In this document: piece by piece, positions 1 to 7,604 of the stretch | Layout of the letters: each line of letters opens with the position of its first letter | How positions within the stretch are numbered: the stretch's first letter is position 1 | Assembly: GCA_030154025.1 (NCBI GenBank) | Contig: JASKKT010000023.1 | Span: 1 to 34,531 of the forward strand | DNA from: Methanolobus sp. | Lineage (GTDB): Archaea; Halobacteriota; Methanosarcinia; Methanosarcinales; Methanosarcinaceae | Reading direction: 5' to 3' | DNA: 34,531 nt | Position numbers and translations under genes: made by a program | The notes under the pieces: model-generated | What the model was told of the DNA's origin: nothing | The model's input: the letters and a program-made list of their open reading frames with translations, nothing else | Databases searched by the model: none

Positions 1-81
1 GGAAGGGAACGTTTCCTTCAGGCACTCTTCTATCCTGCCAATATCGGGTGCAAATCCTCTTTTTAACTTGTATTCCTGCAT
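1..81 (-). CDS. 5' end of an unidentified gene (truncated by window)
   Basis: An open frame runs on the minus strand from an ATG at 81 to the window edge, giving 27 codons without a stop that begin MQEYKLKRGFAPDI. A TATA-like AT-rich box lies at about 135-150 on the same strand. That would place transcription start some 30-35 nt before the ATG, a normal archaeal arrangement. The fragment is charged and soluble-looking, and too short to assign to a family. I do not recognise it. Confidence 0.5.
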   Translation of the reverse strand, partial: MQEYKLKRGFAPDIGRIEECLKETFPS

Positions 82-454
82 TTCTATCAACTCATATTAG
101 AGGCTTAAAGCGAATAAAGGTACCGGTGGGATATTTAATTATAATCTAAGTGTCCGGGCTGTCCTTTATACAGAGGATTAGGTTGCCAAAGGTATATCAT
201 TTTCGAAAGATTAATCTGGAAAGGGCAATATCTTTTGCATTAGTGGTCCCGGGTACGCAGGAGTGTTAGCCGGGAGATCGTCTACGTGGTAAGGTCAGTC
301 TTCCTAAAGAGTGGGGATGAAAAGCGTATATCTGAAGAGCGGACACCTGCCAGGGAGAATTTGCTTATTGAATTCGCTATTTCAGTAGTTCGTGCATTCG
401 TTACTGCAGATTGTTGTTATAGGATTGCGTGAAATCCCATGAAGGAGAGGTAGA
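82..454. other. Intergenic region, no gene seen
   Basis: This stretch separates two divergent genes. The left part carries the TATA-like box of the truncated minus-strand gene (about 135-150). The right part is the leader of the lipoprotein gene and ends in a good ribosome binding site, GGAGAGGT, at 443-450. I found no tRNA-like cloverleaf, repeat or convincing small frame in between. Confidence 0.5.
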
Positions 455-1009
455 ATGAAAAGAACGACATATGTATGGACTTTAGCAGTGGTGTGCGCCC
501 TGCTGACCTTTTCCGTGCTTACGCTCGGCTGCACAGAAACACCCTCGGGAGAGGAGAACGACACTGTCATCGACGAAAACATGACGCCCGGAAACGGGGA
601 TACAGAGGCAGATGCCATGATGATATCTGAAGAGAACATGGACAGCATAATCGGAACTGAATGGCAGTGGGCCGAAATGAGTGGACCGATGCCTGCAGAC
701 CAGCTGCTGGTTCCTGATCCGGAGAATTATTACCTTGTGTTCTCAGAGGACGATATTTATTATTTCAGGGCTGACTGTAACACAGGAAGCGGCAACTATA
801 CACTTGAAGGAGAGAGCCTGACACTGGAACCCGGCGTGATGACGCTTGTTGCATGCGGGGAAGACTCACTGGACAGCCAGTATCTCGCATCCCTTAATAA
901 TGTGACTTCAGCAGCCACTGAGAACGGGCAGCTTATCCTTTACCTGGAAGATCAGGAGAACCGGATGCTCTTTGACAATGGAGGGGACTTTGAACAGGAT
1001 AGTGCGTAA
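455..1009 (+). CDS. META/HslJ-domain lipoprotein
   Basis: This is a 184-residue exported lipoprotein of unknown physiological role. The N-terminus has basic residues, a hydrophobic stretch and a lipobox-like TLGC with Cys26, so it should be anchored in the cytoplasmic membrane facing outward. An acidic linker follows (about 30-60). From about residue 65 there is a META/HslJ-like domain, shown by the pattern DCNTGSGNYTLEGESLTL followed by a later LVACGE, which matches the family's 'GCN..sG.Y...L.l....T..AC' signature. In bacteria HslJ-type domains occur in outer-surface proteins linked to stress or drug tolerance; the archaeal role is unknown. The GGAGAGGT site fits the ATG at 455. It is convergent with the radical SAM gene, with only about 30 nt between them. 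Confidence 0.8.
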   Translation: MKRTTYVWTLAVVCALLTFSVLTLGCTETPSGEENDTVIDENMTPGNGDTEADAMMISEENMDSIIGTEWQWAEMSGPMPADQLLVPDPENYYLVFSEDDIYYFRADCNTGSGNYTLEGESLTLEPGVMTLVACGEDSLDSQYLASLNNVTSAATENGQLILYLEDQENRMLFDNGGDFEQDSA

Positions 1010-1038
1010 GCATATCCTGTTTTGCATCTCAGGGAAGA

Positions 1039-1734
1039 TCACTTTCTCATCAGGGTCTTTCCCTTTTCTCCTACAAGGCGCACCTGCGGCACTTTTTCGA
1101 TCACTGCATCTCCCAGTTCCTTTAGCTCGGCCCACGATGGGGTCGGCTTCTCGTGGCCCATGAAAGGCAGGTCGAAATCAGGATTGCTCATGAACTGGTA
1201 GAGCATGACTTCCGAGGCTCCCTCCACATCCGGCAGGATGCGAGGTATGGTCTCTTTATTTATGAACTCGGGTATGACACGTATCCACACCCTGAGCCAC
1301 TTCTGCTTTGCAATGCCCAGGGACCTGCGCAGCAGTTGCACATACCTTATACTGCGCTCTTCGGACATCCCTGTAAGCTTCATGATGCCCGGCACATCAT
1401 CCAGGGGTGCCTTGATCTCAAGCACAAAACCTTCAACAAAAGGAAGGGCACCCTCGAGCACATCCGGCTTCATGCCATTGGATTTCAGTATCACTTGCTT
1501 GCCAATGCCGTGAAGTGATTCCACCAATGGCAGAAGCTCTTTTTGCAATGTAGGCTCGGCACCTCCCAGATAAACATTCTCAGTGGTCGACCTTTTTGCA
1601 AAATCGGTTACTTCATCAACGGACCATTCCTTGAACGGCTGGTGTATGTGGACGCAATAAGGGCACTTCATATTACAGCCTGCAAACTCCACCCGTATCT
1701 GCCCCATTGCATCAGATAAACTTATCAATCTCAT
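1039..1734 (-). CDS. Small radical SAM enzyme (PflA-activase-like)
   Basis: This protein of about 231 residues is a compact radical SAM enzyme. The CxxxCxxC motif for the 4Fe-4S cluster appears as CNMKCPYC (Cys20, Cys24, Cys27). The SAM-contacting 'GGxEP' position appears as YLGGAEPTLQ. The short core and the motif position resemble glycyl-radical-activase-like archaeal proteins, but no glycyl radical partner is nearby, so the substrate is unknown. I chose the ATG at 1734 because a GGAAGGA ribosome site sits about 7 nt upstream; a start at 1764 would lie upstream of that site. A TATA-like box at 1811-1821 (minus strand) gives a leader of roughly 55 nt. The gene appears monocistronic. Confidence 0.8.
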   Translation of the reverse strand: MRLISLSDAMGQIRVEFAGCNMKCPYCVHIHQPFKEWSVDEVTDFAKRSTTENVYLGGAEPTLQKELLPLVESLHGIGKQVILKSNGMKPDVLEGALPFVEGFVLEIKAPLDDVPGIMKLTGMSEERSIRYVQLLRRSLGIAKQKWLRVWIRVIPEFINKETIPRILPDVEGASEVMLYQFMSNPDFDLPFMGHEKPTPSWAELKELGDAVIEKVPQVRLVGEKGKTLMRK

Positions 1735-2095
1735 CAAAATCCTTCCAGAATATAGAAAGTGCATATCAGAGAAATCTCTATCTATATAGAATAAATGCTA
1801 ATTGGAACTCTATATTTATATCGGGCGAACTGTATTTCTGCATTCAATGCGGTGTGTTGTTGTAACATTGTTTCTTGTCAAGACTCAAGCATCCCTTCTA
1901 GTTTTTTCAAATGAGAAAAACATTTGGACATTTAGTCTTTTTTCTTTTTATCAAATTCACCACAAATGCGAAATTAAAGCTGGCACAAAACCACACGGCA
2001 AGGCGTGGTATATCAAAATTGAATGTATCTATACGCAGCCATGAAAAAGGAAACAACTGTGGATTTTCACAGTTGCTGATAGAATATTTTCAAAT
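1735..2095. other. AT-rich intergenic region between two minus-strand genes
   Basis: The region holds the promoter of the radical SAM gene (TATA-like box about 1811-1821) and the terminator hairpin of the upstream protease gene (2054-2075). Two short plus-strand frames are present (1802-2044 and 1911-2099). They lack a ribosome site, are rich in codons produced by random AT-rich DNA, and overlap each other, so I do not call them genes. Confidence 0.5.
2054..2075 (-). terminator. Hairpin plus T-run after the protease gene
   Basis: CAACTGTG at 2054-2061 pairs perfectly with CACAGTTG at 2068-2075 around a 6-nt loop. Read on the minus strand, the hairpin lies about 20 nt past the protease stop codon and is followed by TTTCCTTTTT. 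This resembles an intrinsic terminator; archaeal termination mainly needs the T-run. Confidence 0.65.
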
Positions 2096-3370
2096 TTAAG
2101 TGCGGAATGCAGCTACAATATCTTTACATGCTTCTATATGTGCACCATTATTATGGGTTGCATCCCCATAAACATCTCCGTCTGAAAACACTGTTCTTAC
2201 TCTATGTGTGCTATTGTAGATAACAGAGGGGGACATCACTGTATAATAAGTATAGGGCGTAGCTATCCATTCGTAGTGTTCATTGTGCCTTGAATCTAGG
2301 TTGTGTCCAATCTCATGGGTCAAAACGATGCACCTTTCAGGATAAGTTGCCCCATATGATCCCGTACCAGCAACCATTTGAAGTACACTATAAGCTTGTA
2401 CCGAACTTCCATTATATGTAGACCCCATTCCTAAGACCGTATCTTCAAAATCTTGTCCATAAAATAGAGTTGCAAGGTCGCTACCTGTAATATCCCTATA
2501 GGGGGAGATATCATTTTTAAAGAAATTTATTATCTCTTGCCCTGTACCACTGTCCAAGTAAGAATACCTTTTATAGTAGTCAAAAGTTAAGCTTGCATCA
2601 TGATCATCAAGCCCTAAATTGGCTGTATTAATCATATCTGCAATTTCAAACTCTGCCAAAGCGTAACTTCCATATATATTTTTAAAATGCCTATCATAAC
2701 ATGGCAATATTTTGATACTTGTCATTGCCCTAGACGTGAGTACCAAGTTATCGCTTGTCTCATAATATTCGAATCTGCTGTCATAATCAACACCTTCATC
2801 TGTATCATTAAGTAATCCGTCTGTAAGATCAAACTCAACAGATTTAGCTCTATAAACAATATGGATATTTTTTCCGCCTATTTCATTCTTTGTAACATCA
2901 ATATAATAGGCATTATCATCTACATCGATCATGCCTGCCAAAAGGTTGTTACTAATGGTTATTGCAACTTGGCTATCTTCATCTCCGACTACTTTTCCAT
3001 GGTATGTTCGAATGTCGGGAGCGTCAACTAAAACCATGTTTCCCTTTTCATCAGTAGTAATTACCTTTGTATCGTCACCCATTACATGTGTTTCATGCAG
3101 ATTTAATGCCACATCTTCTCCCATTAATTGCAGTATAATAATTTTATTTTCATTGACCGCGTTATTAAATTCAGTAGGTTTGATTGTAAATGTCGCACTA
3201 TTAAAACTTTTCACATTTTTAAGTGAATCGACAGATTCTTGTTTAGCATCAACATTTTCCATTGACACATAATAGTTGTTTTCACTCTGTGCATTTATAG
3301 CTGGTACACTTGCCAATAGAAGTAACCCTATTAAAACAAGCGAACTTGTTTGAATTATCTGTTTTCGCAT
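2096..3370 (-). CDS. Secreted metzincin-type zinc metalloprotease (ADAM/reprolysin-like)
   Basis: This 424-residue secreted protease precursor starts with a signal peptide: MRKQ, a hydrophobic stretch, then ASVPAINAQ with likely cleavage near residue 28. A prodomain-like region of about 180 residues follows. The catalytic zinc site is HEIGHNLDSRH: His352, Glu353, His356 and His362. The usual metzincin Gly is replaced by Asp. A Met-turn follows at Met379 in the context TVMSPS, which matches ADAM/reprolysin (M12B) enzymes. The protein is likely active outside the cell or at the S-layer; its substrate is unknown. GGAGAG precedes the ATG at 3370. Base composition is clearly more AT-rich than in the flanking housekeeping genes, suggesting acquisition by transfer. 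Confidence 0.85.
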   Translation of the reverse strand: MRKQIIQTSSLVLIGLLLLASVPAINAQSENNYYVSMENVDAKQESVDSLKNVKSFNSATFTIKPTEFNNAVNENKIIILQLMGEDVALNLHETHVMGDDTKVITTDEKGNMVLVDAPDIRTYHGKVVGDEDSQVAITISNNLLAGMIDVDDNAYYIDVTKNEIGGKNIHIVYRAKSVEFDLTDGLLNDTDEGVDYDSRFEYYETSDNLVLTSRAMTSIKILPCYDRHFKNIYGSYALAEFEIADMINTANLGLDDHDASLTFDYYKRYSYLDSGTGQEIINFFKNDISPYRDITGSDLATLFYGQDFEDTVLGMGSTYNGSSVQAYSVLQMVAGTGSYGATYPERCIVLTHEIGHNLDSRHNEHYEWIATPYTYYTVMSPSVIYNSTHRVRTVFSDGDVYGDATHNNGAHIEACKDIVAAFRT

Positions 3371-3594
3371 TTTATCTCTCCATTTTTGGTGTTAGCACTT
3401 TGTTCCAAAATATGCATATACTAACCCACATTTGACAAATTCTTAAGCATATATAAAATTAATGAAAGGAATGTACATAGATATAAGGATTAATCATATA
3501 CTTTTACAAGTGATTATATAAATCAATGATAAACGAGTCATATATATTTTAATTATGCAGTAAATATTTATAGAAAAGAAGCTACAAGTATAAT
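3371..3594. promoter_or_regulatory. Divergent AT-rich promoter region
   Basis: On the minus strand a TATA-like run at about 3447-3458 (with another AT-rich box near 3405-3415) can serve the protease gene. On the plus strand AATATTTATAG at 3563-3573 predicts transcription start near 3594, essentially at the ATG of the lipoprotein gene. Nothing else is recognisable here. Confidence 0.5.
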
Positions 3595-4098
3595 ATGAAA
3601 AATAAGCACTTATTGAAATGCATTGTTTTGTTTTCAATATACATTTTAGTATCTGGATGTACGGAGATCAATCGTGAAAATCCAGTCGAGGAAACGATAG
3701 ATTACAAAAATGCAAATCTGACACTTAATTTAATGCCGACTGAATTGTCAATCAAGGAAATATCCAATCTTCAGCTTACTTTAAAAAACGAGGGAAATTA
3801 TACGGTTAATGTAGCCAAACTTGAAGAACATGCCACTTATAATATAATTTATTCTAATGGTTCTGATATTGATTATTCGGAGATACCCTCAATGGATTTA
3901 CTGGGTGATGATTCACTAGTGGAACTGAAACCAAACGAATCAATATCTATTGATGTAAGTTCAAGTGGATGGGGACCATTTAACAAAGGTAATCACTCCC
4001 TGTCTGCAAAATATTTCATTACTGGACCAAATGCTTTTACCAAAACTCATTGGTCAGGGACACTCAGATCGAATAATATAACACTGATAGTCAAATAA
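3595..4098 (+). CDS. Lipoprotein with Ig-like domain, function unknown
   Basis: This 167-residue protein has a short basic start, a hydrophobic segment and the lipobox LVSGC (Cys22), so it should be a membrane-anchored lipoprotein. The rest is predicted beta-rich, with alternating hydrophobic strands and the phrase 'LQLTLKNEGNYTVNV', typical of extracellular Ig-like or CARDB-like folds that describe 'additional ligand or adhesion' modules. No catalytic motif is visible. The TATA box (3563-3573) places the transcript start at the ATG and no Shine-Dalgarno sequence precedes it, so the mRNA is probably leaderless. It shares AT-rich composition with the neighbouring protease and may belong to the same acquired segment. 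Confidence 0.65.
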   Translation: MKNKHLLKCIVLFSIYILVSGCTEINRENPVEETIDYKNANLTLNLMPTELSIKEISNLQLTLKNEGNYTVNVAKLEEHATYNIIYSNGSDIDYSEIPSMDLLGDDSLVELKPNESISIDVSSSGWGPFNKGNHSLSAKYFITGPNAFTKTHWSGTLRSNNITLIVK

Positions 4099-4844
4099 CC
4101 CATAGAGTCTCCTATTCCTTGTTGGTAACTGTTAATACAACGCTTCACCCACTCGCTGAACTCTTAAGTTTTTGAAGAGAACAGGATCAAGCTACTTATT
4201 TTGACATAACACGTTCAGAAAAAGTACGGCTACACTGAAAAAGTTTTCATAACAAGGGAACTACCTGTCCGCCACCGCAAAAGCAAGAGATCGTTTATAT
4301 CTTACACATTGAACTCGCTTGCACACCACGGCTACCTCTAAATAATCCCCACAACTTCAAATGCGACCAGCTTTGCTTTAACTGAAGAGGGAACGAGATT
4401 AATAGCAGAAGCAGGATTTTCATTGCAGGATATTAAAAGGAAACTGGAGATGCGTAACCGGTTAGGTTTGTGAATGTGATCAGAAGAGATTTCAACTGTT
4501 TTCAGCAAGCTTGCAAATTAAAACAACGGCTTATAACGGCACTAAAATCTGTCACCCATATAAAATGGTGAGTCAATTATTTTTATCAAATTATATTACG
4601 TAGTACCACTATCAAAATCCCTCTACCAAAACCCCGCCTCTATGCAGTTCTACTTGCTGGTGTTAAAGCAGTTAAAGAAAGAAGAAATTGTGCTATAACA
4701 CCACAAACCAAGATGTAGAGCAATATTAGCGGTGTTAAAGTAAAAACATATAGAAGGGATCCGGGCATCCCACATGCACTATGCAACCGTGCAGCGAACA
4801 TTATTTATCTGCCGCATACCATCAACCATCAGTCAAAGGTGATA
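4099..4844. other. Gene-poor region with a gene remnant and small repeats
   Basis: Apart from the winged-helix-like remnant at 4210-4473, I see no intact gene. The 10-mer GGTGTTAAAG occurs twice (4659-4668 and 4731-4740), and the inverted TAACACC lies between them (4696-4702). A TATA-like ATTATTTATC at about 4800-4809 is the likely promoter of the next gene, with transcription start near 4831. Confidence 0.5.
4210..4473 (+). pseudogene. Decayed winged-helix-like gene
   Basis: A single reading frame carries protein-like sequence on both sides of one in-frame TAA at 4339-4341. The first half reads HVQKKYGYTEKVFITRELPV and continues through a helix ending NSLAHHGYL. The second half includes FALTEEGTRLIAEAGFSLQD and ends at the TGA at 4471. 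The pattern of helix, 'L..L...GYL' and then 'ALTEEGxRL' is typical of winged-helix DNA-binding domains. Upstream, a protein-like stretch continues only in other frames, suggesting a frameshift, and no start codon with a ribosome site is present. This is probably a dead regulator gene; the family call is inference. Confidence 0.5.
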
Positions 4845-5150
4845 ATGTTGGTAAGAAAATTACAGATCGAAGACCTGGAACGGATCAAGGACGAAGCTGA
4901 AGGCAACGCTGAAGCAGGCGAGCTGGAAGGACTGTACGATCTTATAATACCTCCAGGCACCCCTTCATACATAGTTTATGACCTGGTGGAAGAGTTCGAC
5001 CTTGAACCTCTCCAGAGAAGGATAAAGGTCAACATCGTAGAGTGTGATGAAAGGGAACTGATAGTGCTGCGCGGAACACTTGAAGTGGTCCAGGCCGCCG
5101 AGAAATTCCTGCATGATGAGCTTGAAGCATGGGTCAACAGCGATAAGTGA
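4845..5150 (+). CDS. Small conserved acidic protein, function unknown
   Basis: This soluble, acidic protein of about 101 residues has no membrane segment, Cys/His cluster or nucleotide-binding motif. It looks alpha/beta: an N-terminal helix (LQIEDLERIKDEAEG), then a strand (YDLIIPP), helices, and a final pair of strands (KVNIVECDERELIVLRG) before a C-terminal helix. I think it belongs to an archaea-specific uncharacterised family but cannot name it. The start is uncertain. GTG 4839 lies inside the ribosome site AAAGGTGAT (4835-4843). ATG 4845 is very close to that site, and TTG 4848 is spaced better. It is monocistronic, with a TATA-like box near 4800-4809. Confidence 0.7.
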   Translation: MLVRKLQIEDLERIKDEAEGNAEAGELEGLYDLIIPPGTPSYIVYDLVEEFDLEPLQRRIKVNIVECDERELIVLRGTLEVVQAAEKFLHDELEAWVNSDK

Positions 5151-5154
5151 GCAT

Positions 5155-5166
5155 ACTTTCTTTTTT
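5155..5166 (+). terminator. T-rich terminator
   Basis: CTTTCTTTTTT begins 5 nt after the stop of the small conserved gene and lies in the 40-nt gap to the convergent marker 2 gene. An oligo-T tract of this kind is the usual archaeal termination signal. Confidence 0.5.
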
Positions 5167-5190
5167 ATCCATTGACATTAGGGCAGCAAT

Positions 5191-6168
5191 TCAGATATCA
5201 ATGCCTGTTATCTCATCTTTCATAAAATCAAAGACTGTTGCCCTGCAGTCACCATCGAGGATATCCAGTTTACGCGTGGCATCAATTGTTCCGATGACTG
5301 AGGCCCTGATACCTGTTCTTTCGAACACGCGGATGCATTCTTCGGCATTCTCCGGCCTTGCTGTCAGGATGTAACCTGTCGCCGGATATATTTTAAGCCA
5401 CTGTTCAAAGTCCACATTCTCAGGACATGGGATGCTGTTCAGGTCCACGGATGCCCCTACCTTGCTGACCTCGCAGAGCATACCTAGGGTGCCGATGGTT
5501 CCCGGGTTACTGATATCCTTTCCCGCGGTGGCCAGCTTTTTCTCACCGATCTCCTGCATCACCATGAACCTCTCACGTACTACGGCAGGCTCCTTGAAGG
5601 AAGTCGTATCCCAGCTGTAGGGAGAGTTCTTTCCCACCCTGCCTTCCATGTCATAAGCTGCAATAATGACGTCACCCGGCCTTGCGGTATCGCTGCGTAT
5701 CACGCTATCTTTTTTCGCAATACCTATGATGGCCACAGCAAGAGAATCATATGGGGTATCGGGATGCATGTGTCCTCCAACCATGGGTACGCCGAACTTC
5801 TTTATTCCGTCCCTGATGCCTTCCATGATCTCCCTGGTGGACTGCATATCGCTTGAAGACATGACATTGACCATCGCCAGCGGCCTTCCACCCATGGCCG
5901 AGATATCGTTCACATTAACCACAACCGAGGTATAACCTGCCCACCATGGGCTCTTGCTGGCTATCCTGCCCCAGATGCCATCGGCTGCGAAGAGGATCAC
6001 GTCATCCCCACCTATATCAATTACTGCTGCATCGTCACCGAAATCGACAACGGGCCCGTCGTACTCACTGCGTACGGCCTCAAAGACACGCACAATGTCC
6101 GCAATAGGTTTCTTACGGGTCACGCCTTCAAAGGTCCTGATGCTCTGTGCCAGTTTTTCCAGATCCAA
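5191..6168 (-). CDS. Methanogenesis marker protein 2 (PurM/AIR synthase-like)
   Basis: This 325-residue protein has the two-domain ATP-binding fold of AIR synthase (PurM), SelD, ThiL and HypE. The N-terminal ATP/Mg loop is visible as FGDDAAVI, followed by FAADGIW and then VNVNDISAMGGRPLAMVNV, the dimer-core strand motif of the superfamily. Full-length AIR synthases catalyse purine synthesis, but this sequence matches the methanogen-restricted branch known as methanogenesis marker 2, whose reaction is not settled to my knowledge. The start is a TTG at 6168, supported by GGTG about 7 nt upstream; no in-frame ATG gives the conserved N-terminus. It lies 65 nt downstream of nifB on the same strand, probably in one transcript. 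That suggests a shared role in metallocofactor handling (inference). Confidence 0.85.
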   Translation of the reverse strand: MDLEKLAQSIRTFEGVTRKKPIADIVRVFEAVRSEYDGPVVDFGDDAAVIDIGGDDVILFAADGIWGRIASKSPWWAGYTSVVVNVNDISAMGGRPLAMVNVMSSSDMQSTREIMEGIRDGIKKFGVPMVGGHMHPDTPYDSLAVAIIGIAKKDSVIRSDTARPGDVIIAAYDMEGRVGKNSPYSWDTTSFKEPAVVRERFMVMQEIGEKKLATAGKDISNPGTIGTLGMLCEVSKVGASVDLNSIPCPENVDFEQWLKIYPATGYILTARPENAEECIRVFERTGIRASVIGTIDATRKLDILDGDCRATVFDFMKDEITGIDI

Positions 6169-6233
6169 GTGAACACCTGCAGCGATAAAAGTAGTTTAAT
6201 CTTGTCCCGATAATGAGAAAAGAGGGTCGGGAA

Positions 6234-7169
6234 TCACTTATCCCCTGATCCTTCACCCTTCTTCATTTCCATCTTTATGATGTTCCTGCGTTCCTCGCTC
6301 ATTTGGGAAAGGTCCTTTCCGAGAAGACCGAAAGCGTCAGACCTGCATTGGCGGCAGTGTCTCATCTGCTGCACATAGGGTTCGCATGCATTCTGCACCT
6401 CCTGTCTGTAAGCAGGGGAAGGTGGCTCCATATCCGCAAACTTTGCCTGGCAGATAAGCGGCATGACATTCATGATGTAAATGCCAAGCTCATTCATCTT
6501 CTTTGCAACTTCGACCACATGCTTGTCGTTGATTCCCGGAATCAGTACGGTATTTATCTTGATGACAAGACCCGCATCCACTGCTGCCTTGATACCTTCA
6601 AGCTGGTTCCTTACCATGATCTCAGCTGCTTCAAGACCCCTGTAGACCTTGCCTTGATATCGGACATGATCCACTATCCTGGCCTGTATCTCCGGGTCGA
6701 TGGCGTTGAGCGTCACTGTAAGCGTTGTGACACCGGACTTGATGATATCAGGAAGTTTCTCCGGAAGCACGAGCCCGTTGGTGCTCAGGCACAATGTCAC
6801 ATCAGGGAACTCTTCCTTTATGAGGCCCAGTGTCTCAAAGGTCTCATCATTTGCCAGCGGGTCGCCCGGGCCTGCCACGGCCACTACCTTGATGAAAGGA
6901 TACTCCTTAAGCACCTGCCTGGTCTTCTCAAGGGCTTCCTGCGGACTGAGCACCTCGCTTGTGACACCTGGTCGGCTCTCATTTACACAATCGAACTTAC
7001 GGTCGCAATAGTTGCACTGGATATTGCATTTGGGAGCTACTGCAAGGTGAATTCTTCCATACTTATGTTGTGCATCCTTGGAATAACAGGGATGCTCGGC
7101 GATGATCCTCTTCATATCCTCGCCCTTTGAGACTTGTATGTCGCATGTATCTGAATCTGTATCATTCAT
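6234..7169 (-). CDS. nifB: NifB, nitrogenase cofactor radical SAM enzyme (short archaeal form)
   Basis: NifB builds the 8Fe-9S-C core (NifB-co) of nitrogenase cofactors with SAM chemistry. The 311-residue protein contains the diagnostic HPCYSKDAQHKYGRIHLAVA block, followed by CNIQCNYC (Cys48, Cys52, Cys55) for the radical SAM cluster. It also has the downstream Cys61-NESRPGV segment, the SAM-binding 'VAGPGDPLAN', and a C-terminal CRQCRSDAFGLLG Cys pair for the accessory clusters. It lacks the C-terminal NifX-like domain, as is usual in methanogens. No nifHDK genes are in the window. NifB occurs in almost all methanogens, including some that do not fix nitrogen. GGAG lies 9 nt before the ATG. 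A 93-nt gap after queD can hold its own promoter; marker 2 follows. Confidence 0.93.
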   Translation of the reverse strand: MNDTDSDTCDIQVSKGEDMKRIIAEHPCYSKDAQHKYGRIHLAVAPKCNIQCNYCDRKFDCVNESRPGVTSEVLSPQEALEKTRQVLKEYPFIKVVAVAGPGDPLANDETFETLGLIKEEFPDVTLCLSTNGLVLPEKLPDIIKSGVTTLTVTLNAIDPEIQARIVDHVRYQGKVYRGLEAAEIMVRNQLEGIKAAVDAGLVIKINTVLIPGINDKHVVEVAKKMNELGIYIMNVMPLICQAKFADMEPPSPAYRQEVQNACEPYVQQMRHCRQCRSDAFGLLGKDLSQMSEERRNIIKMEMKKGEGSGDK

Positions 7170-7262
7170 ATTTACAGCTCCTTGGCAGCTCCTGTAAATT
7201 CATGTCAGTTTAAGCATAAACCCATTGATAAAGTTTTGTATCGGCAAACTTAAAATACGATC

Positions 7263-7604
7263 TCAGTGACTTATCTCACACCACTTGCCCTGGCCTTCCC
7301 ATATCTTCAGTGAGACTGGGTACGGGAGCCTTGCGGACAGGCGTGCGTGCACGTGCTCACACATGTTCTCCACACTTGGGAACTCCAGTATGTCGTTGAG
7401 CAGCACATGATCATATTCTGCCAGGACCTCTTTAACGTTCTTCTTGATATCATAGAAGTCCATGACCATCCCGCTTTCTGTTTTCTCTCCTTCGATCACG
7501 ACCTCCACCTTGTAGGTGTGTCCATGCACTTTTCCGCACTTCCCGTGTCCCGGCAGGTAATGGGCACTGTCAATATAGTCAACGATTCCTAATCTCATCT
7601 TCAT
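7263..7604 (-). CDS. queD: QueD, 6-carboxy-5,6,7,8-tetrahydropterin synthase
   Basis: QueD converts dihydroneopterin triphosphate to 6-carboxytetrahydropterin in preQ0 synthesis, which feeds archaeosine in tRNA. The family's zinc and catalytic residues are visible: His15, then CGKVHGH giving Cys23, His27 and His29, and a later 'EYDHVLLND' His. The length (113 residues) is typical. I placed the start at ATG 7604, because its A overlaps the queE stop (TAATG) and GGGGGTG lies 6 nt upstream. The longer GTG start at 7619 would lie inside queE and ahead of that ribosome site. It is the last gene of the queC-DUF366-queE-queD operon and translationally coupled to queE. Confidence 0.92.
   Translation of the reverse strand: MKMRLGIVDYIDSAHYLPGHGKCGKVHGHTYKVEVVIEGEKTESGMVMDFYDIKKNVKEVLAEYDHVLLNDILEFPSVENMCEHVHARLSARLPYPVSLKIWEGQGKWCEISH

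Noticed and set aside
1802-2099. Two short plus-strand frames in AT-rich DNA
   Set aside because: They overlap each other, lack a ribosome site and a recognisable protein pattern, and one overlaps the protease terminator hairpin.
6303-7130. A 275-codon plus-strand frame opposite nifB
   Set aside because: nifB on the other strand has clear family motifs across the whole stretch. The opposite frame has no protein-family pattern and is a shadow of codon bias.
6234-7169. Evidence for nitrogen fixation in this organism
   Set aside because: NifB alone is nearly universal in methanogens, and no nifHDK, nifEN or nifI gene is present in the window.
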